Shown: positions 33,885 to 44,671 of the stretch, one piece after another | How the letters are laid out: each line of letters starts with the position of its first letter | Position numbering within the stretch: the first letter of the stretch is position 1 | Source: Diphasiastrum complanatum | Lineage: Eukaryota > Streptophyta > Lycopodiopsida > Lycopodiales > Lycopodiaceae | Reading direction: 5' to 3' | Length of the DNA stretch: 64,000 nucleotides | Assembly: GCA_029204225.1 (NCBI GenBank) | Contig: CM055109.1 | Location: 23,092,422 to 23,156,421 of the forward strand | Translations under genes and position numbers: made by a program | Notes under the pieces: generated by a model | What the model was told of the DNA's origin: nothing | The model's database searches: none | The model's input: the letters and a program-made list of their open reading frames with translations, nothing else

Positions 33885-33896
33885 GCTCTGATACCA
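33885..33896 (-). promoter_or_regulatory. tRNA-iMet primer-binding site of C3
   Basis: TGGTATCAGAGC on the minus strand, the standard plant copia site complementary to the initiator methionine tRNA 3' end. It directly adjoins the LTR end (AATTCTAAGT). Confidence 0.93.
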
Positions 33897-34170
33897 ACTT
33901 AGAATTTGCTTTGCACATGAACACAGATCATGCTACATAGTAACACAGACAGAAAACACTCTCCACAGCAAGCTCACATAGCAACTGTATTTCTCAAAAT
34001 GAAATTACACTATACATATAGTTGTTCACTCAGGCAACCCATGCATGACCCAGGTTGCCGTTGGCGGAACGCGTGTCCCGTCGACTTGCCTCGTGGCGAG
34101 GCCAACTGATCCTTATCCACTGATAGGACCCACAGTACAGTAACACAGTGATTCTACTTTAATTCTAACT
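33897..34170 (-). repeat. 5' LTR of copia C3 (274 bp)
   Basis: Bounded by the primer site at 33896 and the target duplication TATAC at 34171-34175. Ends are AGTTAGAATT and AATTCTAAGT rather than TG..CA. It is the reference for the split 3' LTR (28374-28432 plus 17915-18126); those pieces sum to 271 bp, so the breakpoint lost only a few bases. Confidence 0.93.
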
Positions 34171-36153
34171 TATACTTCTAGCCAAATAACTGTGGGACAT
34201 TGTTGATGGCACAAAGTTTAAACCAGAAGGTGATGTAGCCATCATCACCAAGTGGAGACTGAGAAATGGCAAAGCACTTGCCATGATCAACCTCAATATC
34301 AAGGACACTCCAATCAGTCAAATATGTGCTGTTCAGACCGCTAAGGATGCATGAGATATCCTAGCAACTCTCTACGACATTAGAGATGTTACATCCAAGT
34401 TCCATCTGAGGAAGAAATTTTTCAACCTCAGAATGACTGATGCAGATAGTGTTTCGAGTCACCTCAACACTTTCAAAATCTTATGGAGTAGATGATTGCA
34501 CCTGGCTCAGTCATAGAAGATTCTGATGCACTCATGACTCTATTATCGAGTCTACCTGAAGCCTACAAAAATTGGGTACTGACAATTTCTACGCAGGAGC
34601 ACCTAACTCTATCAAGAGTGATTTCGGTGCTCCTACAAGAGGAGATCAGAAGATCAACATCCTCCTCAGGCTCAGGATCGAATCCTCAAGCTCCGTATTC
34701 AAAAAATCAAAAGTTTAGATCCAAGAGATCTACAAAGTCGGGCTATACTGACAAGAAGAGCAACGTGCAATCCGGACCAAATTCTGTCCATGCTCAAATT
34801 CAAACTCTTCATCATTCTAACCTGTGCAGAAACTATTCTCCAAATATTGTAAGAGGACTTGCCACGAAATCAAGGACTGCCAAACTTTGAAGTACAACAA
34901 TGAAAAGAAGAAGCAATTCCAACAACAAGCACATAGTGCTACAACCAGCCACTCAAATCAGCAACAACAAGAAGAGGAAGATGAAGCAACTTTCATGACC
35001 AAAGTTGGAGAACAACAGGATATCAATTCCTGGTATCTAGACTCCAGAGAAACTCAACACATGACTCACCATCACGACTGGTTCAAAGACTACAAGTCAT
35101 TCACCCACTCTCGAGTTGTGCGACTTGGAGACAACTCATCACTCAATTGAAGGTGAACGAATAGTCAGAGTTGAATTCAAAGAGGTGAGGTTAAGTTGCT
35201 TTCCAACGTTCTACATGTCCCAAATCTGACCAATCTGCTCTCAGTTAGCAGAATCACCGATTCAGGTCCGAGGGTCGAATTCGATACAGATGGCTGCACA
35301 ATTCTTGACAAATCTCGAAAGGTTATAGCCTATGGAAGAAGAAGCGGCTATCTTTACAAACTCAGCCATTGCTATTCTTCTAACAGTCAAGCTCTTCACA
35401 CAGCCACTTCTGAATCAACAGTCTCCTCAAACTGAGACAGGAAAGGAAGAAATGAAGTTCTACTCATTTCAATCCATCATTGGCTCATTGATGTATGTAA
35501 TGATCTGCACGCAACCAGACCTTGCATATTTGATTAGTACACTCAGCAAGTTCCTGTCAAATCCAGACGTAGTTATATGGAAAGTGCTAACAAAGGTCAT
35601 GAAGTACATCCAGGCAATGAAAACTCTCAACATCTGCTATGGAGGCAGCCAAACTACCAACATCCTTGAAGCCTACACAGATGCGGATTGGGCAGGAGAT
35701 GTCGACAACAGAAAATCAACTTCTGGATTTGTATTTCTATACAACCAAGGCCCAATCTCATGGAACAGTCGGAAGCAGACGTCAGTTGTATTATCATCAA
35801 CGGAATCCGAATACATAGCCACAAATGCAACCAAAGAGACAGTTTGGCTAAGGCAACTTCTAGCAGACTTGAACCTTGCACAACTGCTTCCTACAACAAT
35901 CTATTGTGACAATCAAAGCAAAATAGCACTTTCTCTCAATTGAGATTTCACTCTTGAAGCAAACATATAGAAATCAGGTATCATTACCTTAGAGAGAAAA
36001 TGCACAACAAGGAAGAAGAATTGGTTTTCTGCAGAACAAACTACATGGCAGCAGATTACTTCACAAAGGCTCTAACAAAAGAGCAACATCTCATATTTAA
36101 CGATATGTTAAATCTAAAAATAAAGGTTTTTCAAGATACTCATTAAGAGGGAG
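34171..36153 (+). pseudogene. Copia element C4: gag, protease, RNase H; integrase and most RT deleted
   Basis: After the TATAC target site gag continues (LWDIVDGTKFKPEGDVAIIT) with stops near 34353 and 34490. Then come an Arg/Ser/Gln linker, a damaged zinc knuckle (SKYCKRTCHEIKDC, first Cys lost) near 34843-34885, and a damaged protease WYLDSRETQHMT near 35030-35065 (DSR for DSG). The protease-integrase linker (LSNVLHVPNLTNLLSV, 35200-35250) is followed directly by the RT end and RNase H from 35450 (FQSIIGSLMYVM, AYTDADWAGDVDNRKSTSGF, SSTESEYIA, CDNQSKIALS). So integrase and most RT, more than 2 kb, are gone. A stop at 35941 and a shift precede the tail. It is a non-autonomous deletion derivative. 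Confidence 0.92.
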
Positions 36154-36953
36154 TGTTAGATTTCTTATGCTCAGTCTTAAAAATCATTAAGTAATGAGCA
36201 TCTTGAAAACAGAAGGCCGGCAACATGATATCGAGCCTTTACATTTTTCCTTTAAGTTTTTTCCATTTATGCCTTAAACAATTTAAGACACCTTTGCTTT
36301 TTACCTTCCTCGCCCTTTTTCATCCCTTCACGAAAAAAGTGACACACTGGCCAGAATGACTAAAAAACCATTTCTGGACCAACTTTGTCTTTTTTGTCTC
36401 TTTGCGAAGAATGCGACACTAAACCCAGAATGCCTTAAAACCATTTTTAGGCACCTTCACCTTTTTCGCCTCTTTGCGAAAAATGTGACACTAAACCCAG
36501 AATGCCTTAAAACCATTTTTAGGACACCTTTGTCTTTTTCACTGTCTTAAACTAAGGCACCTTCGGCTTTTTCACATTTTTTTTATATTGGCAAACCATT
36601 TTTTTTACATTGGCTGTTTTAGGGTTGCTGATACGTCGCCAAACGTATCAGCAACCCTAAAACAGCTGGACAACCAAATATCCAAAAGGCGGTGAAGCCG
36701 TTACCAACTTTTGTACATATGCAAAAGACTGGCGTAAATAGCCTTAAAGGCTTGTAAGATATTTTCTCTCTTGAAAATCTCTATATTAGCTTAATCAAGC
36801 TATGTAAGCGTTAAGGAGAACAATTGAATTTCTCTTTCAATCAGAGTTACCTGTAGCCATTGTTATCACAGTCAGCAACCTGAAGTTATTACTTCAAGCC
36901 ATTGTACTCACTGTTGATATTTATCAAAGTGCAATTTTTGTCTCACTACTACA
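36154..36953 (+). repeat. 3' LTR of C4
   Basis: Starts TGTTAGATTTCTTATGC after the purine tract AAGAGGGAG and probably ends CTACTACA at 36953. It contains about three 75-bp repeats at 36315-36545 (CTTTGCGAAAAATG..ACCCAGAATGCCTTAAAACC) and a perfect hairpin at 36614-36665. The open frame 36356-36550 is only a translation of those repeats. Confidence 0.75.
36614..36665. repeat. Perfect 23-bp inverted repeat in C4 LTR
   Basis: Arms 36614-36636 and 36643-36665 are exact reverse complements (TTTTAGGGTTGCTGATACGT within each) around a 6-nt loop CGCCAA. The other LTR copy has only the second arm (near 40710-40735). Confidence 0.95.
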
Positions 36954-37394
36954 TTGTTCATTTGCGCAATTTATATGAATTCTTCTACTTGAATATTTCT
37001 GCTGCTAACTATTGCATTTCCTTTCCTACACGCCTACGCTCTGAGCAACCGAGCCTTCGCTGCGCTCACGACCACCGTTTTATGACATCCTGCCTATATC
37101 TGCCACACGTACATGCAATACTCCATATGTCTCAATTAGAGCGTCTGGGTCCTTTCAAGGTAATTAGTCACAAACTGGCCTTGACTTGGAATTAAATCTC
37201 GGCATCAATAATCTCAAATACTGAAGGGCCAGTCTACCATATTAGGACTATCCCATGTCCTTAGCTGAATATGGCCATAACATTTCTCAAGTTTTTTCAA
37301 ATCTAAGATCATTATAGATCTTGCTTCTTGAGCTTTGTGAGATTCAAGAGAGTTGCCTAAGTGGCTAGTTTTTGAAAGGAAAGTAGAGAGGTGC

Positions 37395-37803
37395 TCAAGA
37401 GTATGTCTTGAGGATCAAATCTCTCAAGAAAGAACTTTCCATCATAAGTGAAAAAATCCAAGATGATAAGCTTGTGAAAATCATCCTAAATGGTCTTGGA
37501 GATGAGCTCTCCAATCTAGTACAAAGTTTTTCCATACAAAAATCCTTAACTTCTATTGACAAGTTCCATACTGTGCTTGTGGCTGAGGAGAGTAAGATCC
37601 AACATGTGAGACAAAGGATTAGTTTCTTGAAATTACATGATGCAGATGAGAAGGCAAACTTCTCAAGCAAAGGCAAAATGAAGTCCAAGAAGAAGATCCA
37701 AAGCAAGGAGGCCAAGGTGATGATCAAGCATCAAGCTCTAAAGGAAAGAAGAAAGACAAAGCCAAGCCTGACATACTTTTCCATTCTTACTGTTGAGGGT
37801 TGA
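37395..37803 (+). pseudogene. Copia gag (UBN2-like) fragment, copy 1
   Basis: Reads MRIKSLKKELSIISEKIQDD, then KIILNGLGDELSNLVQSFS and VAEESKIQHVRQRI, the central helical part of copia gag, followed by a Lys/Ser-rich stretch. No gag start, zinc knuckle or downstream pol. It belongs to a different copia family from C3 and C4. Copy 2 is at 41464-41866. Confidence 0.75.
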
Positions 37804-38538
37804 GGGGCCTGCACTTGGATATCTTTCGGCTTCACAAGAGGGGTATCAACCATCATCGCACCATACTCCATCTCGAGCTTGGTCAATCTGCCTCATCTAC
37901 TGCTTAAGTTGATTTTGAATCTCATTCAGCTCATCGACTTGCTTGGCCATGGTGGCTTGTGGTTCTATTATTGAAATCTTCTTCTTTTAAGCCTCGTCTT
38001 CTTTTTCTTGATTTGTATCCATTGCTCTACTATAACTTGTTTCTACTGCTTGACCTCGCTTTCTTTATGATGGCTCACCAACCAATGTACATGATAGCTG
38101 GTCTCAGATAGGCTTAGCATGGAACGTTTGGCTATCTCTGAAAGCTATTCAGGATGGGTAAGGATATCGATAGGGTATTTGTTGGGGGTGTGGTGAGGTG
38201 GCGTTAGTCCAAAGAATAGAGTTTGAGAGGCACGTGGTGGTAATGGCAAAAATGGAGAAGAGAGTGGTGGTAGTGGGTGTGAGACTGACGGATGAAGTGA
38301 TAGGTTGGGTGTAAGTGACAATGGAGTCGGGTACAAGTTGACTTCCCCCAGGCTGGTCTTCCTTTCCTTTGTCGGTGTCATCCTTGATTTCAATCAGGTC
38401 TACAGCATCAAAATAAGAGGATTTATTCGTGGTGATATGGACTTGCTGAGCTTGCTCTTGCTATGTTGTTGTTGTCTCCATGGAAAGGCATTCCCATCTC
38501 CCTCCCCTCCCAAAATTGTTGTCTGTGGGGATGTGGGT
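37804..38538 (-). other. Ser/Pro/Thr-rich antisense frame, unknown, copy 1
   Basis: Minus-strand frame includes PTPLSLTPNLSLHPSVSHP. In copy 2 this region lies downstream of the Ser/Thr-rich frame 43232-42478, so it may be the C-terminal part of one long low-complexity protein. Here the upstream part is cut off at 38538. No domain recognised. Confidence 0.3.
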
Positions 38539-39234
38539 GGTCATTTTTTGAACTTTTTTGACTTCCTACAAGTTCAATTACTGGAATTCTTGGTTCTAAC
38601 TAATGAAGCTTTATGAAAACTTCAATTTTCAGATCTAATTTTTAGATTTACAGGTCTAAAAATCAGAACTTCAAAATGACAAAAAATAGAATTTCAAAAC
38701 TTGTTTTATGCACAAAGTTACACTACCATTCCCTTCCTACATTGTCATCTTCATGAAACTAGGAGATAGAAAGGTGTAACTAATGAAGTTTGAATGAAAA
38801 CTTCACTTTTCAGATCTGATTTTCAGATTTATAGGTCTGAAAAACAGAACTTCAAAATGAAAATCAAAACTACAAACACTTCATTTATGCAAAAAAACAC
38901 TAGTTTTGATCAAAACACATAACTAGAACAATCTTTTTGCAAAAAAGAAGTTTGTGTATGTAGAGGAAGACTTTCTCTAACCACCCCACAAATCTTTTTT
39001 CAGAACTTTTAAAATCCCAAAGCCCACTTTAAAACTTCTCTAACATGATAAAAAATCAGCCCCTAAAGAATTCTATAAGCATCACTACTCTCTTCCAAAG
39101 AGAACTAGATTCATTGGGTACTTCAACTACAAGCTTCCTACAACTAGAAAAGCCTATAATCTTTCCCCAAAAAAATTTAGTTGGTGATCTTAATAGAACT
39201 TGAAGAAGTTAGAAAGGTTACCATCCTTTGTCTA
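38539..39234 (-). mobile_element. Spacer: internal start of an orphan copia-type element
   Basis: On the minus strand this follows the primer site at 39235-39246, so it is the start of an internal region. A 50-bp string containing CAGATCT..AGATTTA.AGGTCTGAAA occurs twice (near 38626-38665 and 38811-38850). No coding motif remains. Confidence 0.4.
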
Positions 39235-39246
39235 GCTCTGATACCA
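39235..39246 (-). promoter_or_regulatory. Orphan tRNA-iMet primer-binding site
   Basis: TGGTATCAGAGC on the minus strand, identical to the C3 primer site, but the adjoining sequence 39247-39587 is unrelated to the C3 LTR. It marks the 5' LTR edge of another copia-type element. Confidence 0.75.
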
Positions 39247-39587
39247 CTTTTACAAGTAGAGGTGAGGAAGACCTCCAAATCCAAGGTAGAGCCTCCAAAT
39301 GTCCTCCAAGCAACTTGCAAGCTTCAAGATGCTCCCCAACTCCAAGCTAGGATGCCTCCACCTACAAGTAAGGATCTGCAAGCCTCCAAGGATCTCTCCT
39401 CCACCTGTGTCCCAACTCTTTAAACACAAAGATAGATAACAAGATGGCCTCAAGTATTCACCACCCAACCATAGCTAGATCCAAGCTCCAAGCAAGACAT
39501 ATCTAGCACCCCCTTGCTAACCATAAACAAATCGCAAGCATACCACAACACTCCATAGCATTCTCAAGATCCAAACCCTACTTATGC
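39247..39587 (-). repeat. Putative 5' LTR of orphan copia-type element
   Basis: Immediately outside the orphan primer site, up to the start of the second C4 unit at 39588. No second copy of this LTR was found; the outer end is inferred from the duplication boundary. Confidence 0.35.
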
Positions 39588-39589
39588 AT

Positions 39590-40255
39590 TGATGTACGCA
39601 ATGATCTGCACGCAACCAGACCTTGCATATTCGATTAGTACACTCAGCTAGTTCCTGTCAAATCCAGACGTAGTTATATGGAAAGTGCTAAAAAAGGTCA
39701 TGAAGTACATCCAAACAATGAAAACTCTCAACATCTGCTATGGAGGTAGCCAAACTGCCAACATCCTTGAAGCCTACACAGATGCGGATTGGGCAGGAGA
39801 TGTCGACACCAAAAAATCAACTTCTGAATTTGTATTTCTATACAACCAAGGCCCAATCTCATGGAACAGCCGGAAGTAGACCTCAGTTGCATTGTCATCA
39901 ACGGAATCCGAATACATATCCACAAATGCAAACAAAGAGACAATTTGGCTAAGGCAACTTTTAGCAGACTTGAACCTTGCACAACCGCTTCCTACAACAA
40001 TCTATTGTGACAATCAAAGCACAATAGCACTTTCTCTCAATCCGAGATTTCACTCTTGAAGCAAACATATAGAAATTAGGTATCATTACCTTAGAGAGAA
40101 AATGCACAACAAGGAAGAAGAACTGGTTTTCTGCAAAACAAACTACATGGCAACAGATTACTTCACAAAGGCTCTAACAAAAGAGCAACATCTCAAATTT
40201 AACGATATGTTAAATCTAAAAATAAGAGTTTTTCAAGATCCTCATTAAGAGGGAG
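39590..40255 (+). pseudogene. Copia RNase H fragment (C4 copy 2)
   Basis: AYTDADWAGDVDTKKSTSEF near 39772-39832, NQGPISWNSRK, then a TAG at 39877-39879 and a residual CDNQST tail. Same family as C4. It ends in the purine tract AAGAGGGAG before the LTR. Confidence 0.9.
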
Positions 40256-41022
40256 TGTTAGATTTCTTATGCTCAGTCTTAAAAATCGTTAAGTAATGAG
40301 CATCTTGAAAACAGAAGGCCGACAACATGATTTCCGACCTGTACATTTTTCCTTTAAGTTTTTTCCATTTATGTCTTAAACAATTTAAGGCACCTTTGTT
40401 TTTTACCTTCCTCGCTCTTTTTCATCCCTTCACAAAAAAAGCGACACACTGGCCAGAATGACTAAAAAACCATTTACGGGGCCACCTTCGTCTTTTTCGT
40501 CTCTTTGCGAAAAATGCGACACTAAACCCAGAATGCCTTAAAACCATTTTTGGGCACCTTCGCCTTTTGCGCCTCTTTGTGAAAAATGTGACACTAAACC
40601 CAGAATGACTTAAAACCATTTTTAGGACACCTTCATCTTTTTCACTGTCTTAAACTAAGGCACCTTCGGCCTTTTCGCATTTTTTTTACATTGGCAAACC
40701 AACGTCGCCAAACATATCAACAACCCTAAAATAGCTGGACAACCAAATATCCAAAAGGCGGTGAAGCAGTTACCAACTTTTGTACATATGCAAAAGACTA
40801 GCGTAAATAGCCTTAAAGGCTTGTAAGATATTTTCTCTCTTGAAAATCTCTATATTAGCTGAATCAAGCTCTGTAACCGTTAAGAAGAACAATTGAATCT
40901 CTCTTTCAATCAGAGTTACCTGTAGCCAGCGTTATCACGCTCGGCAAACTGAAGTTATTACTTCAAGCCATTGTACTCACTGTTGATATTTATCAAAGTG
41001 CAATTTTTGTCTCACTACTGCA
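40256..41022 (+). repeat. C4 LTR copy 2
   Basis: TGTTAGATTTCTTATGC start and CACTACTGCA end. It has the internal 75-bp repeats (about 40420-40645) but lacks the left arm of the hairpin seen in copy 1. Confidence 0.75.
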
Positions 41023-41463
41023 TCGTTCATTTGTGCAATCTATATGAATTCTTCTACTTGAATATTTCTGCTGCTAACTATTGCGTTTCCTTTCCTACAT
41101 GCCTATGCTCTGAGCAACCGAGCCTCCGCTGCGCTCACGACCATCGTTTTACGACAGCTTGCCTATATCTGCCACATGTACATGCAATACGCCATATGTC
41201 TCAATTAGAGCGTTTGGGTCCTTTCAAGGTAATTAGTCACAAACAGGCCTTGACTTGGAATTAAATCTTGGCATCAATAATCTCGAACACTGAAGGGCCA
41301 ATCTACCATATTAGGACTATCCCATGTCCTTAGCTGAATATGGCCATAACATTTCTCAAGTTCTTTCAAATCTAAGATCATTATAGATCTTGCTTCTTGA
41401 GCTTTGTGAGATTCAAGAGAGTTGCCTAAGTGGCTATTTTTTGAAAGGAAAGTAGGGAGGTGC

Positions 41464-41866
41464 TCAAGAGTATGTCTTGAGGATCAAATCTCTCAATAAA
41501 GAACTTTTCATCATAAGTGAAAAAATCCAAGATGATGAGCTTGTGAAAATCATCCTAAATGGTCTTGGAGATGAGCTCTCCAATGTAGTACAAAGTTCTT
41601 CCATACAAAAATCCTTAACTTCTATTAACAAGTTCCATATTGTGCCTGTGGCTGAAGAGAGTAGGATCCAACATGTGAGACAAAGGATTGGTTCCTTGAA
41701 ATTACATAATGGAGATGAGAAGGCAAACTTCTCAAGCAAAGGCAAAATGAAGTCCAAGAAGAAGATCCAAAGCAAGGAGGCCAAGAGTGATGATCAAGCA
41801 TCAAGCTCTAAAGGAAAGAAGAAAGACAAAGCCAAGCCTGACATACTTTTCCATTCTTATTGTTGA
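41464..41866 (+). pseudogene. Copia gag (UBN2-like) fragment, copy 2
   Basis: Same as 37395-37803: KIILNGLGDELSNVVQSSS and VAEESRIQHVRQRI. It ends in a different frame near the Lys-rich part because of one extra base near 41786. Confidence 0.75.
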
Positions 41867-42279
41867 GGGTTGAGGGGCCTGCACTTGGATATCTTTTGGC
41901 TTCACAAGAGGGGTATCAACCATCATCGCACCATACTCCATCTCGAGCTTGGTCAATCTACCTCATCTATTGCTTAAGTTGATTTTGAACCTCATTCAGC
42001 TCATCGACTTGCTTGGCCATGGTGGCTTGTGGTTCTATTATTGAAATCTTCTTCTTTTAAGCCTCGTCTTCTTTTTCTTGATTTGTATCCGCTGCTCTGC
42101 TATAACTTGTTTCTATTGCTTGACCTCGCTTTCCAGTTCTTTATGCTGGCTCACCAACCAATGTACATGATAGATGGTCTCGGACAGGCTCAGCATGGAA
42201 CGTTTGGCTATCTTTGAAAGCTATTCAGGATGGGTAAGGATATTGATGGGGTATTTGTTGGGGGTGTGGTGAGGTGGCG

Positions 42280-43232
42280 TTAGTCCAAAGAATAGAGTTT
42301 GAGAGGCACGTGGTGGTAATGACAAAAATGGAGAAATGAGAGTGGTGGTAGTGGGTGTGAGACTGACGGATGAAGTGATAGGTTGGGTGTAAGTGACAAT
42401 GGAGTCGGGTACAAGTTGACTTCCCCCAGGCTGGTCTTCCTTTCCTTTGTCGATGTCATCCTTGATTTCAATTAGGTCTACACCATCAAAATAAGAGGAT
42501 TTATTCGTGATGATATGGACTTGCTGAGCTTGCTCTTGCTATGTTGTTGTTGTCTCCTTGGAAAGGCATTTCCATCTCCCTCCCCTCCCAAAATTGTTGT
42601 CTGTGGAGATGTGGGTTTTGTTTGGTCGTCTGCTGAAGTTGTGTTTGCCAAGTCTGCTTGGTCTGCAATGTTCGCCAATGATCCTGTCTGGACTGCTTGT
42701 GTCATTGAAGAACGTGGCGGTTTTGGCATGTTATCTAGTAGTGGTAAAATTGCAACTGAATGTGTTGGATCAGCTTGTGAATCCACGGTTGTGTCTGCAG
42801 CTATAGATGTATTAGCACCATCTATTGCATGATATGTGAAGAATGATGTTGGGAAGCTATATTTGACGTGGAGCATTCGTCTTGTGAATCTGTCACTGAT
42901 TCTGTTTCGTCGGCCTCTGTGCCATCGGATAGAGTAGGCTTCTTTGCTTGCATCTTATTCCTTGATTGGGCTTGTCGTGTAAGTGGTTGTGTGGCCAGGG
43001 TGGTGGTGTCGACTTGTTGAGCAAAAGCCCCTTCTGAAGCAGTGTCTTGCTGTGATGTCGAGGACATGGGTTGCTTCCTCAAGGTCAGCTTCATGATGCT
43101 CGTGTTGGGTTTCTTGGGAGGTGGCCCTTTTGAAGATAATAAAAGTGTCATCTTCTTGGAGGCTGCATGAGCATGCTTGATCTTCTTTTGGATTGTTGGA
43201 CTCTCCCAAGCTTTATCAGCTATCATTAACAA
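42280..43232 (-). CDS. Unknown Ser/Thr/Pro/Gln-rich open frame, copy 2
   Basis: Minus frames 43232-42822 and 42876-42478 give a low-complexity protein: KKMTLLLSSKGPPPKKPNT, TSSTSQQD-type stretch, DGTEADETESVTDSQDE, SSHIMQ. After one stop/shift near 42830 it continues with DNMPKPPRSSMTQAVQTGSL and a Ser-rich end. A further Ser/Pro frame lies at 42471-42280. The frame spans the edge of the 3-kb unit at 42613, which suggests this locus was its source. No domain, signal or membrane segment is visible. It may be a retroelement accessory gene or a dead gene. Confidence 0.3.
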
Positions 43233-43552
43233 TTTTCACAACTTCGGTCAGTTGCACACCTGCTGCAATGTAGGATCCATTAGAAGGTAGCCGAGTAAGG
43301 TGGATGGTTATTTGTTCTTTATAAACTCGTGAAGGCAGTTGCATGCCAACTGTATGCAATAGAATCTATATTTGAAAAACATAATCAACCTTTTCAAATA
43401 TGAGCTTTTTTCAGAGGACTCTTTTGAAGCAAAATTTGCATCTACAAAACATAATCACCCTTAATAACCTATTCTACCTTTTAAGCAGTCTGAAATATGT
43501 GAAAAAAATGTAGCAACTGTCCTTTAGTCCATAAAAAAATAGCCTATCCTTC

Positions 43553-44671
43553 ATAATGGAACGCAATCTAGTCGGGGTTCGAAGTAGAAGCCGAAAGGGC
43601 CCGTAGGGGGGTTTTGTGGAATCAAGCTGGTTTGAAGTTTCAGTAACGTGCGCCATCGTTTTTTATCTACAATTGTCAGGTTAAGTAACACTACCTGTAT
43701 TGCATTCCAGGTCAACTTGCTAGTGAAGTAGATTAAACTTCCTTGCGCACAAGTGTGATAGAACACAGGCTCTGTCTCGTGACATAGGCTGGTACAGCAA
43801 AACATTTGTGTGATTTGCTCGCTTGGATTATCCACCAATACCCAAACCTTTATTGTTATTTGTTCAATTGCTACGAGCACCAGTTTCTCATTCCAAACAA
43901 GGAGGCTCGAATACATGTAAATATTTGGAATCTCGATGACACCTTCAAAGTTTACGTTGCTCTTAAGGTCAAACGCATATACAAATTTTTTTTAGTGACG
44001 CTCACCAAGACGTACAGAGTATCGTTACAGATTGCTTTGTTTGTTGTGTATTCTTGACATGTGTAAAGCATATCTAGCAAAATTCTGCAACCTTTGATCC
44101 AGCCGCCCTTTTTATTGTCATACAAATCTATCATTAAGTATAGTCCTTTTTTTTTTTTTTCCTATGGTGGTTGTATGGTGCTGACAATAATAACTTGATA
44201 GTGACCGACGTTTCTATCAACCATTCGAAGATTGACACGATACACATCTTCTGCCCTCCATTTCACTGCGGCCAACGACAGCCTTTTCTTGTCTCTGGTG
44301 AATAAATTGCATACCTCGATGTTAATGTGCTCACCCATAACTGGACAACATACAAGCCCACCAGTAGTCATCATCCATGGCATTTATGGTTTAATTGTCG
44401 GAAGATTGATTTTACTCCAATGATCAGCATGAGCTATGTATACTAGCCATGGTGCATCAGATATACCTGGAACTCGACGGGGGCATAAATGATTGGATAA
44501 TTTTGGCAAAGGACAAACCAAGGCCTAGTGGGAGGACAAGCGATGGATACATGCTGACGAAAATAATCCAAACGCATGAAGCTTCTCCAAGCAACACATA
44601 CAGCACATGCTCGCAACAAGCTCGTTAAATCTAGACACTGAAATATTTTCTCTAGTGCATAAGCAGGCAAA
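43553..44671 (-). pseudogene. F-box protein pseudogene, copy 2: F-box kept, N-terminus split off
   Basis: Minus strand from 44671: NNLPAYALEKIFQCLDLTSL, then RACAVCVAWRSFMRLDYF (F-box), an F-box-associated region TTGGLVCCPVMGEHINIEVC (near 44360-44310), NVNFEGVIEIPNIYMYSSLL, LVWNEKLVLVAIEQ, PVFYHTCAQGSLIYFTS and the tail PTGPFGFYFEPRLD near 43590. Shifts lie near 44440, 44150 and 43950. The CGA retained near 43654 shows the tail that copy 1 lost by a stop. The N-terminal MAMQEEAQHF is 1.8 kb away at 46486-46455, across the insertion. F-box/beta-propeller class, substrate unknown. Confidence 0.82.

Larger units (their letters stand above)
35487..38538 (+). repeat. 3.05-kb unit, copy 1 (C4 RNase H, LTR and downstream)
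   Basis: From ATTGATGTA in RNase H to GGGATGTGGG. Repeated as 39588-42613 in direct orientation with a few percent divergence. It covers the C4 3' end, its LTR, a copia gag fragment and a Ser/Pro-rich antisense frame. 1.05 kb of other sequence separates the copies. Confidence 0.93.
39588..42613 (+). repeat. 3.03-kb unit, copy 2 of the C4 3' end
   Basis: Direct repeat of 35487-38538. It starts inside the C4 RNase H (ICTQPDLAYSISTLS) with no upstream gag or protease. A stop replaces a Gln codon after WNSRK near 39877. It contains LTR copy 2 at 40256-41022 and the second gag fragment at 41464-41866. Confidence 0.93.
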
